A stretch of DNA of 64,000 nt from a virus, in the IMG/VR virus record IMGVR_UViG_3300028829_004377, positions 1-64,000 of that record. One strand, given 5' to 3'. The notes beneath the pieces are model-generated. The model was not told the origin of the DNA, made no database searches, and was given only the letters and a program-made list of their open reading frames with translations. Positions 44,338-53,188 of the stretch are shown here, piece by piece (position 1 is the stretch's first letter; the number at the start of each line of letters is the position of its first letter). The translations under genes and the position numbers were made by a program.

Positions 44338-44682
44338 ATGGCTAACACTATAATAGCAAAAAGAATTACAGCAAGAGATCAAAACTCTGCAAGGGTAACA
44401 TTGCATATTGATTCTGCTTCAGCATTCGATTCAGATGCATTATTGTTTACATTAGAAACTGGTGAAACTAAAAGATTCCAACCTAATAGAATCGAGACAG
44501 TTATTAATATGGGACCTAATGATGTTACATTAGACGGTAAAGTATTCGAAACTGGTAACTGGTTACTATCTCAATTTGGAGGTTTACCTTTTACTGGATC
44601 AGCAGGAGGTGGATCTCTTACTGTAGTAGGTACTAGCCCTAATGCAATAATTGAATTAAGAGGCTTTATAGTAGCTAATTAA
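44338..44682 (+). CDS. Small structural protein of unknown function
   Basis: The 114-aa protein lies between the prohead core gene and the gp21 protease. It is beta-rich with a Gly-rich loop (FTGSAGGGSLTVVG) and one Asp-Ser-Asp (AFDSDALLF). Its place in the head-assembly cluster suggests a minor capsid or decoration protein. I do not recognise a family. Confidence 0.6.
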   Translation: MANTIIAKRITARDQNSARVTLHIDSASAFDSDALLFTLETGETKRFQPNRIETVINMGPNDVTLDGKVFETGNWLLSQFGGLPFTGSAGGGSLTVVGTSPNAIIELRGFIVAN

Positions 44683-44696
44683 GATAGGATAGAACA

Positions 44697-45350
44697 ATGA
44701 AACTTATAGCAGAACCAACATTATTTGAAAACGTGAAAGTAATATCTGAAGGTAAAGGTAGCAATAAAAAACTATTCATATCAGGTCCTTTTTTACAAGC
44801 TGAAAAAGAAAACAGAAATGGTAGAATATACCCTCAATCAGTAATGGACGGAGCAGTATCAAAGTACAAAGAAGAGTACATTGATAAAAAAAGAGCGCTA
44901 GGTGAATTAAACCATCCAGCTGAACCTGTTGTGAATCCAGAGAGAGCAGCTATTCTTACTGAGTCTTTAGAACAAGATGGAATATATTATAAAGGAAAAG
45001 CAAAGGTATTATCTACACCTATGGGTAAGATAGTAGAAAATTTATTAGATGATGGAGTGACTGTAGGTGTTAGTTCTAGAGGTTTAGGTTCTCTTAAGCC
45101 AACTAGAATGGGACATAATGAAGTACAGAGTGATTTTGTACTAACAACTGCAGCCGATATCGTATTTGATCCTTCAGCTCAATCTTCATTCGTTGAAGGT
45201 GTTTATGAACAAGCTGAATGGATATATGAGTCAGGGGTATTCTCTAGAGTAGATCTTGATATAGAGCGAAAAAATTTAATGCTAGCAAAGAAATCTGAAT
45301 TAAACGAAGTTAAGCTTAATATGTTTAACAAGTTCTTAAGAGATCTTTAA
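44697..45350 (+). CDS. gp21: Prohead core protease gp21
   Basis: The 217-aa product has the gp21 pattern: FLQAEKENRNGRIYP, H73 in ALGELNHP, and S126/S127 in VGVSSRGLGSL, the serine protease residues of the T4 prohead protease family. It matures the head by cleaving core proteins and the capsid protein. Length equals T4 (212). It precedes the scaffold gene. Confidence 0.94.
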   Translation: MKLIAEPTLFENVKVISEGKGSNKKLFISGPFLQAEKENRNGRIYPQSVMDGAVSKYKEEYIDKKRALGELNHPAEPVVNPERAAILTESLEQDGIYYKGKAKVLSTPMGKIVENLLDDGVTVGVSSRGLGSLKPTRMGHNEVQSDFVLTTAADIVFDPSAQSSFVEGVYEQAEWIYESGVFSRVDLDIERKNLMLAKKSELNEVKLNMFNKFLRDL

Positions 45351-45352
45351 TT

Positions 45353-45360
45353 AATAAATA
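45353..45360 (+). promoter_or_regulatory. Putative late promoter (AATAAATA)
   Basis: AATAAATA lies just after the gp21 stop, 24 bases before the scaffold ATG at 45385, with an AAGGAG ribosome site between them. Confidence 0.5.
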
Positions 45361-45384
45361 AAAGGACAACAAGGAGTGGACCCC

Positions 45385-47403
45385 ATGTCTAAAGATTTGA
45401 TAAACGTAATAGAAGATCTTCTTGAAGAGAAGGCACCTAAGAGTGGTGAGCATATGACCAAAAAGGATATGATTACCAACCCTCAGGAAAAAAAGCCTAT
45501 GAAAGAAGATAACATAGCAGAAGCTGATCAAAATGCCGACAACGCTAAGAATTTAACTAGCGATGGTAAGACAGCTGATATGGCTACAATTAAACCAGGA
45601 AGCGGTAAACAGTCTCCTGAAGTAGCAGCTGACAAAGGACCCCATAACCAAGCAGGTGAAAATGCTGGTGATGAAGGTGATATGAATAAAGGGAAGATTG
45701 CTAGTGATGCATCTGCAACGGTCGAGGCTGATAAAGGTCCACATGATCAGTCTACCGATAACGCAGGCGATACTAATTCAATAGATGGTATAAGCGCTAA
45801 ACCTTCTCAAGCATCTGCAGAAGCAGAAGCTAACAAAGGACCTCATAACCAATGTGACGATCCAGGAATGAGCGAAGAGACAGAATCAGAAGAAGAAGCT
45901 GAAACTGTTGATGAAAAAGCTAAGATGGATCCGGTTGGTCAAGAAGATGGTGACGTAGATAACGATGGCGACGAAGATGAGTCAGATGATTATCTAAAGA
46001 AAAGAAGAAATGCTATCAATAAAGCAATGAAAAAAGAAGAAGTAACTTATGAAGATGCTATGTATGTTCTTCATGCTGGTGAAATCACAATCGAAGAAGG
46101 TACTGCCAACTGGGATTGGAATGAGCTTAAAAACTTAGAAGAAGAAAACTGGTATGAGTTAATGAAAGAACTAACTGAAGAAGAAGAAAGTATCTTCGCT
46201 GATGAGTTAGCTCAATTAGCTGAATCAATTGAAGAATCAGAAGCTGAATATGATGCTGAAACAGAAGAAAAAGAAGCTGTAGAAGAAGAGCATCACGAAA
46301 AAGATGAAGACGGTAACGTTATCGAGCATCCTATCGAAGATGAAGCTGAAAAAGCAACTACTGAAGAAGTAGAAGAAGTAGAAGAAGCTTTACCAGCAGG
46401 TGAACCAATGCAAAAAGTTGGTGATGCTAAAGGTCAAGATACTACTATTCAGACTGATGCTAATATGAAAAATTTACCTGATCAAGATAAAAAATCAGCT
46501 AAAGGTGAAGCAGAAACAAAAGGTGGTGATGTAGGCGCTGGTCCACATAATCAAGCAAACGATCCTCATGACACACCAACTATTGCAAATCCTGCAGGAC
46601 CTACAAAGATGGCAAAAGCTTCAGTAAAAGCAGATGCTAATAAAGGTGCTCATGATCAAGCAAGTGATCCAATTGTTAATAAAATGGCAGCAGAAGAAAC
46701 TGAAACTGATTTAGAAGCAGAATTAGATGAAGATTTTAAACGTAAAGCTGCTGTAGTATTTGAAACAGCTGTAAATGAAAAAGTAGATCTAGTAGTTGAG
46801 AAGATTCAAGCTGACTACGAAGAGAAACTTAATGAAGAGAAAGCTGCTATTAGCGATAAGATTAACGAGTATGTTGATTATGCAGTTAAAGAATGGTTAG
46901 AAGAGAATGCATTAGAAATTAAGTACTCTCTTAGAACTGAAGTAGCTGAAAACTTTATCTCAGGAATGAGAAAACTATTTGCAGAAAACTATATCGATAT
47001 CCCTGAAGATGATATCTCAGTAGTTGATGAGTTAACTGAACAAATAGATTCTTTCAAAGAACAAGTAGAAGAGTCTCAGACTCTTGCAGAAAATTTACAA
47101 AAAGAAGTCCTTGATTATAAAAAGGCTTCAATTGTAGAAGAGGTATCATCAGAGCTAACACAGACACAGAAAATTAGATTAGAAAAATTAGCTGAGTCAG
47201 TAGATGCTAAAGATACTGAAGAGTTCCAAGCCAAGTTAAGTGACCTCAAAGAGGCTTACTTTAATCAAAGCGAAGAAAACTCAAAGCTTCTAACCTCATT
47301 GAGTGAAGAAGTGATTGGTACTGACGAAGTAATTACAGAAGATCATAACGACTCTACAGTAAGTGCATACGCGCAGTTCTTATCAAAAACTATAAGTAAA
47401 TAA
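45385..47403 (+). CDS. gp22: Prohead scaffold protein gp22, expanded with KGPHNQ repeats
   Basis: The ATG at 45385 follows AAGGAG at proper spacing; an upstream GTG is unlikely. The 672-aa protein is far longer than T4 gp22 (269). Its C-terminal part (residues ~440-640: FKRKAAVVFETAVNEKVDLV and LAENFISGMRKLF-like helices) has the gp22 scaffold character. The N-terminal two thirds are acidic and disordered, with five copies of an (A-D/N)KGPH(N/D)Q-like motif. It lies between gp21 and gp23, the T4 order, and should be removed by gp21. Confidence 0.85.
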   Translation: MSKDLINVIEDLLEEKAPKSGEHMTKKDMITNPQEKKPMKEDNIAEADQNADNAKNLTSDGKTADMATIKPGSGKQSPEVAADKGPHNQAGENAGDEGDMNKGKIASDASATVEADKGPHDQSTDNAGDTNSIDGISAKPSQASAEAEANKGPHNQCDDPGMSEETESEEEAETVDEKAKMDPVGQEDGDVDNDGDEDESDDYLKKRRNAINKAMKKEEVTYEDAMYVLHAGEITIEEGTANWDWNELKNLEEENWYELMKELTEEEESIFADELAQLAESIEESEAEYDAETEEKEAVEEEHHEKDEDGNVIEHPIEDEAEKATTEEVEEVEEALPAGEPMQKVGDAKGQDTTIQTDANMKNLPDQDKKSAKGEAETKGGDVGAGPHNQANDPHDTPTIANPAGPTKMAKASVKADANKGAHDQASDPIVNKMAAEETETDLEAELDEDFKRKAAVVFETAVNEKVDLVVEKIQADYEEKLNEEKAAISDKINEYVDYAVKEWLEENALEIKYSLRTEVAENFISGMRKLFAENYIDIPEDDISVVDELTEQIDSFKEQVEESQTLAENLQKEVLDYKKASIVEEVSSELTQTQKIRLEKLAESVDAKDTEEFQAKLSDLKEAYFNQSEENSKLLTSLSEEVIGTDEVITEDHNDSTVSAYAQFLSKTISK

Positions 47404-47462
47404 GAAAAATTAATAATGATTAAGAAAAATTATATCAACGTTTTTAATAGGGAGATAGAGTA

Positions 47463-48947
47463 ATGTCCTTTGATGTTCTCACTGAAAAATGGGCCCCAGT
47501 AATTAACCACGATGATTTGCCTGAAATTAAAGAAAGAGAAAAGAAAGCAGTTGTAGCTCAAGTTCTAGAGAACACAGAGAAAGCATTGCAAGAAGAGTCT
47601 CAAATTCAGGAATCAAGTGTATCTGGTGCAGCCTTTGGTGGAGCGTTTTCCGGAGCCGGAGATAACGCCACTATTAATGCAACTGGTCGTGCAGGTTACG
47701 ATCCAATTATCATATCACTAGTAAGAAGAGCGATGCCTCAAATGATGGCTTTCGATCTTTGTGGTGTGCAAGCTATGTCAGCGCCAACAGGTTTAATCTT
47801 CGCACTACGTGCAAGATATAATAACAGAAATGAAGTCGATGGACTTGGTGAAGAGGGCTTAGAGGCTTTCTACAACGAAGTGTTCCCGAACTTTTCTGGT
47901 ACAGCCTTCAATACTGGTGCTCCAGGCACTCATGCTGATGGTGCAAATGAGTCTACTTCAGGTAACCCATTTGATCCTTCAAGAGCTTCTAACAGTGGTT
48001 CAACATCTGCAGAGTCAGATGCGTATACTGATAACTCAGTAACACCTGTGAATAACCCATTCGGTACTGCTACCGGAGCTAACCCAGCACTAGCTGGTGG
48101 TTCTGCTAAAATCAGTGCAGAAGGTACTTCTTCATATGGTATGACTACTAGAGAAGGTGAAGGCGATAACTTCAGAGAAATGTCATTCACAATTGAGAGA
48201 ACAGCTGTCGAAGCAAAGACACGTGCTCTTAAAAGTGAATACACTATGGAGTTAGTCCAAGATCTTAGAGCTGTTCACGGTCTAGATGCTGAAGCAGAAT
48301 TATCAAATATTCTGTCTACAGAAATCTTAGCTGAGATCAATAGAGAAGTAGTATACACTATTATTTCTCAAGCTAAAAGAGGTGCTACAGGCCTAACAAC
48401 AGCAGGAAGATTTGATCTTATTGCTGATGGTCAAGGTAGATGGTCAGTAGAAAGACAAAAAGGTCTTATGCTTCAGATAGAAAAAGAAAGCAATAACATT
48501 GCATTCGAAACTAGAAGAGGTAAAGGTAACTTTATGTTATGTTCTGCTAACGTAGCTTCAGGTTTGACTATGGCTGGCTTGCTAGACTATAGCTCAAATA
48601 TCCAGGATAACCTAGATGTAGATGTTACATCAGGTGTATTCGCAGGTACTTTAAATGGTAGAACAAGAGTTTATATTGACCCTTATGCAACATCAGGTGA
48701 CTACATCGTTGTTGGTTATAAAGGTACAAACAATATGGACGCTGGTATGTTCTATTGTCCTTATGTACCTCTACAAATGGTCAGAGCTGTTGCTCAAGAG
48801 ACTTTCCAACCTAAAATCGGTTTTAAAACTAGATACGGTATGGTAAGTAATCCATTTGCTGGTGGAGCTTCTGCAATTCAATCTAAAGGATTAGTTGCAC
48901 CTCACTCAAACGTCTACTACAGAAAGTTCGCAGTAGATAACGTGTAA
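47463..48947 (+). CDS. gp23: Major capsid protein gp23
   Basis: The 494-aa protein has the gp23 features: LTEKWAPVINH, then YDPIIISLVRRAMPQMMAFDLCGVQ, then TYTMELVQDLRAVHG-like (EYTMELVQDL), and TRYGMVSNPF at the C-terminus. gp21 cleavage removes the N-terminal ~60 residues in T4. A Gly/Ser/Asn-rich insertion (residues ~135-225) is typical of marine relatives. It has no Asp-Ser-Asp. A strong terminator follows. Confidence 0.97.
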   Translation: MSFDVLTEKWAPVINHDDLPEIKEREKKAVVAQVLENTEKALQEESQIQESSVSGAAFGGAFSGAGDNATINATGRAGYDPIIISLVRRAMPQMMAFDLCGVQAMSAPTGLIFALRARYNNRNEVDGLGEEGLEAFYNEVFPNFSGTAFNTGAPGTHADGANESTSGNPFDPSRASNSGSTSAESDAYTDNSVTPVNNPFGTATGANPALAGGSAKISAEGTSSYGMTTREGEGDNFREMSFTIERTAVEAKTRALKSEYTMELVQDLRAVHGLDAEAELSNILSTEILAEINREVVYTIISQAKRGATGLTTAGRFDLIADGQGRWSVERQKGLMLQIEKESNNIAFETRRGKGNFMLCSANVASGLTMAGLLDYSSNIQDNLDVDVTSGVFAGTLNGRTRVYIDPYATSGDYIVVGYKGTNNMDAGMFYCPYVPLQMVRAVAQETFQPKIGFKTRYGMVSNPFAGGASAIQSKGLVAPHSNVYYRKFAVDNV

Positions 48948-48966
48948 TAGCTTATACGAAAAACGC

Positions 48967-48995
48967 AAAAGGGAGGCTTCGGTCTCCCTTTTTTT
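48967..48995 (+). terminator. Rho-independent terminator after gp23 with UUCG loop
   Basis: AAAAGGGAG pairs with CTCCCTTTT; the inner GC..GT closes on TTCG, giving a C(UUCG)G tetraloop. A run of seven T (48989-48995) follows. This isolates the abundant capsid transcript from the next gene. Confidence 0.92.
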
Positions 48996-48998
48996 GTG

Positions 48999-49006
48999 TA
49001 TAAATA
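48999..49006 (+). promoter_or_regulatory. Late promoter TATAAATA after the capsid terminator
   Basis: An exact octamer lies three bases after the T-run and seven bases before the ATG at 49014, leaving almost no leader. Confidence 0.6.
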
Positions 49007-49013
49007 TAATGTA

Positions 49014-49817
49014 ATGATATTAGATAAGCGAACACTTTTACAGAATGTTGCTCCGGCAAAATGTCACACTAAAGTTTTTTCAGAGTATGAATTAAACACT
49101 TTGTTTGATTTAGCTTTTAAGTATGGAGGTGCTAGGTATAATCGTTATGGTAATGTCTTTATTCAAGGACAGTCTGTTAAAGAAGCTTATGAATTAATTA
49201 AAAAGAAATTAAGTATAAGTGGAGAGTTCTTAGGTGGCAACTTCTTTATAACTACTTCCCCTTATGGTATACATACAGACAGTTTTAAAGAGATAGATTT
49301 TATCGATGATAAAAATAATACCGTATATAGAAACGTAGTTATTCCTTTATGGATTGGTAAGCATAAAGATAATTATAGAAACTCAGCAGGTAAGATGGTA
49401 TTATTTAATCAAAGATTAATAGATTATTCAGCTGATTTTGTTAAAGGTTACAAAGGCGATTATAATAAAACTGGTTCACAATATAAAGGTTATACAGATT
49501 ATAGTGATTTGCAATTTTATCATAACAACGGTAAAGAAATAAAAAAAGAAAAAAATTTAAAACCTTTTGATCAAAACTTTTATGATAATTATCTTTACCA
49601 TTTAGATTATGAAAGACTAGAAGGTTTAACTATTGAAAACGTATTTGATTGGATACCTGGAAGTATAATAGAGTTAGATGCTATACAAGTACATTGCAGT
49701 AGTTTAAATAAAAGAAAAGAATTTAAAGACGATTACAATTATTTAAAATCGTTAACTTGGAATAATAAAATGGGTTTATTAATTAAATTTAAAACAGAGG
49801 TAATAAATGGCAACTAA
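49014..49817 (+). CDS. Fe(II)/2-oxoglutarate oxygenase-like protein beside the capsid gene
   Basis: I chose ATG 49014 (267 aa); a GTG 18 bases upstream lies inside the promoter. The protein has H87-T-D89 (TTSPYGIHTDSFKE), NVVIPLWIG, and a distal strand GSIIELDAIQVHCSSLN with a candidate third ligand His, followed by MGLLIKF. The order fits a double-stranded beta-helix oxygenase, although the 2-oxoglutarate Arg may be Lys. It is transcribed as a late gene with a tail-tube-like gene, whose ATG it overlaps. Confidence 0.6.
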   Translation: MILDKRTLLQNVAPAKCHTKVFSEYELNTLFDLAFKYGGARYNRYGNVFIQGQSVKEAYELIKKKLSISGEFLGGNFFITTSPYGIHTDSFKEIDFIDDKNNTVYRNVVIPLWIGKHKDNYRNSAGKMVLFNQRLIDYSADFVKGYKGDYNKTGSQYKGYTDYSDLQFYHNNGKEIKKEKNLKPFDQNFYDNYLYHLDYERLEGLTIENVFDWIPGSIIELDAIQVHCSSLNKRKEFKDDYNYLKSLTWNNKMGLLIKFKTEVINGN

Positions 49818-50388
49818 TTTTACAGACGTTATTACAAATAGACAAGTAGAGTTAAGCTTTACTCCACCTCAAAATTATTTTTTGACATGTGAAAGATTAC
49901 CTAAGGTTGTATTTACAGTTCAGTCGTTTACAATACCAACAATAAATGGTGGTGAATCTGTATTACCTAACTCATTAAATCCTACTAGAATGTACGTACC
50001 CGGAGACGGTATAGATTATGGAAGCTTAGATGCAACAGTTGTTATTGATAAAAATTTTACAGCTTATAGAGAATTTTTATTATGGATGAAAGCAATTAAC
50101 GTTCCGGAAAGTAGTGATCAATTTACAGAGTATTCAAAAAGAATTAGAGGCTCAGGTCCAGAATTTAGTAAAACAATGACTAACATAGAGTTGTTTGGTA
50201 CTGATGCAGGTAACAGACCTATTGTAGCTTGGAAGTTTAAAAATGCTTTTCCTATATCATTAGAAGGTCCACAATATAATTCTAGTTCTATAGACGTGGA
50301 ACCATTAACTTGTACAATGACATTTAGATACATGTATTTCGAACACGAAACATACACTGATGGCAAAGCTAACAATGATTCAATATAA
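49807..50388 (+). CDS. Second tail-tube-like protein (gp19 family)
   Basis: The 193-aa protein is beta-rich with PPQNYFLTCERLPKVVF, then FTIPTINGGESVLPN, then VPGDGIDYGSLDATVVID, and FPISLEGPQYNSSSIDVEP near the C-terminus, matching the tube fold of gp19 and its relatives. The true gp19 is at 40235, so this is likely a baseplate tube-initiator, terminator or paralogue. It sits between gp23 and the gene at 50415. Confidence 0.72.
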   Translation: MATNFTDVITNRQVELSFTPPQNYFLTCERLPKVVFTVQSFTIPTINGGESVLPNSLNPTRMYVPGDGIDYGSLDATVVIDKNFTAYREFLLWMKAINVPESSDQFTEYSKRIRGSGPEFSKTMTNIELFGTDAGNRPIVAWKFKNAFPISLEGPQYNSSSIDVEPLTCTMTFRYMYFEHETYTDGKANNDSI

Positions 50389-50394
50389 TAAATA
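50387..50394 (+). promoter_or_regulatory. Putative late promoter (AATAAATA)
   Basis: AATAAATA lies 20 bases before the ATG at 50415, with TCAGGAG as ribosome site. Confidence 0.45.
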
Positions 50395-50414
50395 ATATAA
50401 TCAGGAGTATTAAA

Positions 50415-51668
50415 ATGAAAAGTTTTACAGATTATTTAGATGAAATTAGAAAACCTTCCGCTGAAGATGAACATGAAGCAGATCAAGGTCAACATATTGT
50501 AATGCAGCTTAGAAAGTCTGTTACAATGAACGGACAAAAGCATGTTAAATTTAATGACGGTAAAACACATCAAGTGTCTAGAGCTCATGCTTCTAAATTT
50601 TTATCAAAACATCAAGGTATGAAAACCTCTCATGAAAAAAGAAAATTGCAAGCTACAGCTGCAAAGTCTCATGATCATTTTCATAGTACAATAAAAGACC
50701 ATTATGAAACCCCTGATGCTGTTGCTGATCGAATTAGCGAATTGTTTGGTTTTGCTAAAAAAGCAGCTCCGAAAAGAACATTTAAAGTAAAGAAACGCCC
50801 GCCAGAAGAATTAACAATTCAAGATAAAATTAAAGCTCGAAGAAAGACTGGAGACTTTTCAAATAAAAAAATGGGTGAAACAAAAGAAGCACCTGCAGGA
50901 ACATATTTTACAAAAGCAGGTCAGCTAAAAAAGGGTGACCCGGCTTCAGATGGTCCAGGCGGCGCGAAGTTAGCATCTGATCCTTTAGATAAGCAAAGAA
51001 AAACTATTGTAAATTTAAAGAACCATCCAAGCAAAGAATCAGTTGGAGAAGAGCATGATCCTAAACATGTTAAACAAGCAATTGGTATTGCTTCTGATCC
51101 TCGATATAAACAAGGTAATATGACTGGTGCTGTTAATGCTATGAATAAGTTATCAAAAGACATTCATAAGCATCCTCAAGTTGCAGCAGTTCTTAGAAAA
51201 CAAAATGAACATATGGATAATTATGTAAATAAATTATCTGAATTATCAAAAGACACTATGGGTAAGTATGTAAAGAAAGCTGTTAAAAATGTTGACGATC
51301 GTTCATTCGCAGCAGGAATAACAGATGAGCAACCTGGCCATCGTACAGCTAAGAATCATGCTAAGATAAGAAATAGAAGAACAGGTATTGATCGTGCTGT
51401 AGATAAAATGACTAAAGAAGATATGTCAGGTATGTCACAAAAATCAGGTGATAAAAGAAGTACAGATAGTGGAGCTGGGATGACAGCTCAAGGTGTTGCT
51501 AAGTATAATAGACGTACAGGTGGTGATTTAAAAACAGCTGTAACAACTCCTCCGAGTAAGTTAAAAGCAGGAAGTAAAGCAGCAGGAAGAAGAAAAAGTT
51601 TTTGTGCTCGTTCATCAGGTTGGACTGGTGAAAGAGGAAAGGCAGCTAGAGCTAGATGGAACTGCTAA
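50415..51668 (+). CDS. Modular basic protein with SKDTMGKYVKKA module and DUF6321-like end
   Basis: The 417-aa protein is Lys-rich. Residues ~270-340 contain LSKDTMGKYVKKAVKNV and DRSFAAGI, a module that occurs three more times in the gene at 59332. The C-terminus (KLKAGSKAAGRRKSFCARSS, ending ARARWNC) matches my memory of DUF6321 in marine T4-like phages. It is probably a virion-internal or structural protein; no enzymatic motif is visible. Confidence 0.65.
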   Translation: MKSFTDYLDEIRKPSAEDEHEADQGQHIVMQLRKSVTMNGQKHVKFNDGKTHQVSRAHASKFLSKHQGMKTSHEKRKLQATAAKSHDHFHSTIKDHYETPDAVADRISELFGFAKKAAPKRTFKVKKRPPEELTIQDKIKARRKTGDFSNKKMGETKEAPAGTYFTKAGQLKKGDPASDGPGGAKLASDPLDKQRKTIVNLKNHPSKESVGEEHDPKHVKQAIGIASDPRYKQGNMTGAVNAMNKLSKDIHKHPQVAAVLRKQNEHMDNYVNKLSELSKDTMGKYVKKAVKNVDDRSFAAGITDEQPGHRTAKNHAKIRNRRTGIDRAVDKMTKEDMSGMSQKSGDKRSTDSGAGMTAQGVAKYNRRTGGDLKTAVTTPPSKLKAGSKAAGRRKSFCARSSGWTGERGKAARARWNC

Positions 51669-51865
51669 GCTTTAGTCAATTCAAAGAAAATTTTAAAGAC
51701 GGAAAGAATCCTCAGGATAAAGGAGACTCTAAACGACATGGAGTACCTACTAAATCATCTGTATCTAATTTAAGAAAAGTAGCAAAGCAAGGAGGACGAA
51801 AAGGTCAACTTGCTCATTGGATGGCTAATATGAAAGCCGGAAAAAAGAAAGCTAAAAATAAATGA
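51656..51865 (+). CDS. Small basic protein (69 aa)
   Basis: The protein starts inside the end of the previous gene and ends by overlapping the next. It is very basic (RKVAKQGGRKGQLAHWMANMKAGKKKAKNK). The GDSKRHGVPTKSSVSNL region resembles small proteins of marine phages. Its role is unknown; nucleic-acid binding is plausible. Confidence 0.6.
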   Translation: MELLSFSQFKENFKDGKNPQDKGDSKRHGVPTKSSVSNLRKVAKQGGRKGQLAHWMANMKAGKKKAKNK

Positions 51866-52110
51866 AGTTAGAACAGAAGCCAACTGTAAAACAAGAGCAA
51901 ACTATTAAGCCTAAACTTAATATTAATCAACTTATTAAGCAGCTAGCAGTACATGAAGCTGAATGTACACTTCGTTATCAGAGAATAGAAGAATTATTAG
52001 AAGATCACAAATCCGCAATTAAAAAATTCGATATAAAAGTATGGGGACTAGCTGTACTTATTATAGCTCAAGCTTCAATTTTAACTATGATTGCACAAAA
52101 GGTTTTATAA
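51862..52110 (+). CDS. Small protein with one C-terminal membrane segment
   Basis: The 82-aa protein has an N-terminal helix with charged coil (LIKQLAVHEAECTLRYQRIEEL) and a single hydrophobic segment WGLAVLIIAQASILTMIA near the C-terminus. The shape recalls XhlA-type holin partners, but the match is only architectural. It shares its last base with the start of the Fe-S carrier gene. Confidence 0.6.
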   Translation: MKLEQKPTVKQEQTIKPKLNINQLIKQLAVHEAECTLRYQRIEELLEDHKSAIKKFDIKVWGLAVLIIAQASILTMIAQKVL

Positions 52111-52415
52111 TGGTAAAGTTAACAGAATCAGCTCGTGAATATATGGGCTCACTAACAAAAAAGAATAATAAAAAATATGCTTACCTAGGTGTACTAGGAG
52201 GCGGTTGCTCTGGCTTTCAATACGAATGGGACATGACTGATACTAATGAAAAGGGACAAGTAATAGAAGACATACTTGTTGTAGATAAAGTAGCAGAAAT
52301 GTTCGTTATAGGATGCACAGTTGATTATGTACAAGAGTTTGGAGGTTCTTATCTTAAAGTTATTAATCCAAACGCTAAAGCGCAATGTGGATGCGGAGAA
52401 AGTTTTGCAGTATAG
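52110..52415 (+). CDS. A-type Fe-S carrier (IscA/HesB/ErpA-like)
   Basis: From the ATG at 52110 the product is 101 aa: LTESAREYMGSL, C33 in GGGCSGFQYEW, then C93 and C95 in AQCGCGESF. These are the three conserved cysteines of A-type carriers, and the length is normal. It delivers Fe-S clusters to apo-enzymes. Similar genes occur in marine T4-like phages. Together with the DUF59 protein at 19000 it could serve the radical SAM enzymes. Confidence 0.93.
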   Translation: MVKLTESAREYMGSLTKKNNKKYAYLGVLGGGCSGFQYEWDMTDTNEKGQVIEDILVVDKVAEMFVIGCTVDYVQEFGGSYLKVINPNAKAQCGCGESFAV

Positions 52416-52417
52416 AG

Positions 52418-53188
52418 ATGTCATTTGTTGTCACTAATGGATGGAAATTCGATTTACCTAGACTAAAGTCAGAGTTAAAACGAGTTCTACTAGAACATAA
52501 TATTCATAAAAATAGAGAAGGTGGTTTGCATGGTGTATCAGTTACATCATCTGATGGTACTTCTGTAAGCGGTTTTGGTTATCATATAGAAATACAATAT
52601 GATAGAAAGAATCAAAATTATAGAGAGTGGAACTACAACGGAGAAAAATTAATGCTTCCGGATGTAGTATTTGATCTTAATTGGTGTAGAGAAAATAAAG
52701 TTTATCATATGTTAGACTTTGATAAACCTACCTCAGCATGTACAGGTTACTTTAAAGAAATTGTCGACATGCTAATTAGTAAAAATATGAACCCTCGTAG
52801 ATGTAGATTATCATATCTAGGTCCAGGAGAGATGATAAAAGAACATTCAGATGGAAGAGGCTTTAAGTTCCATATACCTATTCATACAGATGGAACTGAC
52901 TTTGTATACAATGATAAGTCATATAAGTTAGAAGAAGGAACAGCTTATATGTGTAATGTTCACCCTCGCCATTATGTAGCTAATAATAACAATACTGATA
53001 GATGGCACTTTGTATGTGATGTATGGGATACAGATGGTAACTTTTCTATTGGTAAAATAGAACAGTCTGAATTGTTTCAAGAGACAATTAATGCTATGTA
53101 TTGGAGAGGATACGTTAATGGTTTAAGAGACTACCCTGATCGTATACTTATCGGTAGTGACCCCTACCACGTGGTCGGCGGGGCTTAA
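52418..53188 (+). CDS. Fe(II)/2-oxoglutarate oxygenase, Asp/Asn beta-hydroxylase-like
   Basis: From ATG 52418 the product is 256 aa. H143-S-D145 (IKEHSDGRGFKFHIPIHTDG), H182/H185 (CNVHPRHYVANN) and R195 (TDRWHFVCDV) give the ligand order of aspartyl/asparaginyl beta-hydroxylase-like enzymes. The GPGEMIKEHSDG and GTAYMCNVHPRH segments are typical. It is the eighth oxygenase-like gene in the window and starts two bases after the Fe-S carrier stop. Confidence 0.82.
   Translation: MSFVVTNGWKFDLPRLKSELKRVLLEHNIHKNREGGLHGVSVTSSDGTSVSGFGYHIEIQYDRKNQNYREWNYNGEKLMLPDVVFDLNWCRENKVYHMLDFDKPTSACTGYFKEIVDMLISKNMNPRRCRLSYLGPGEMIKEHSDGRGFKFHIPIHTDGTDFVYNDKSYKLEEGTAYMCNVHPRHYVANNNNTDRWHFVCDVWDTDGNFSIGKIEQSELFQETINAMYWRGYVNGLRDYPDRILIGSDPYHVVGGA

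Noticed and set aside
122-44682. DSD codons creating many GANTC sites (GAYTC), as if for a CcrM-type DNA methylation signal
   Set aside because: Many DSD serines use AGT/AGC, which do not give GANTC, so a protein-level cause fits better.
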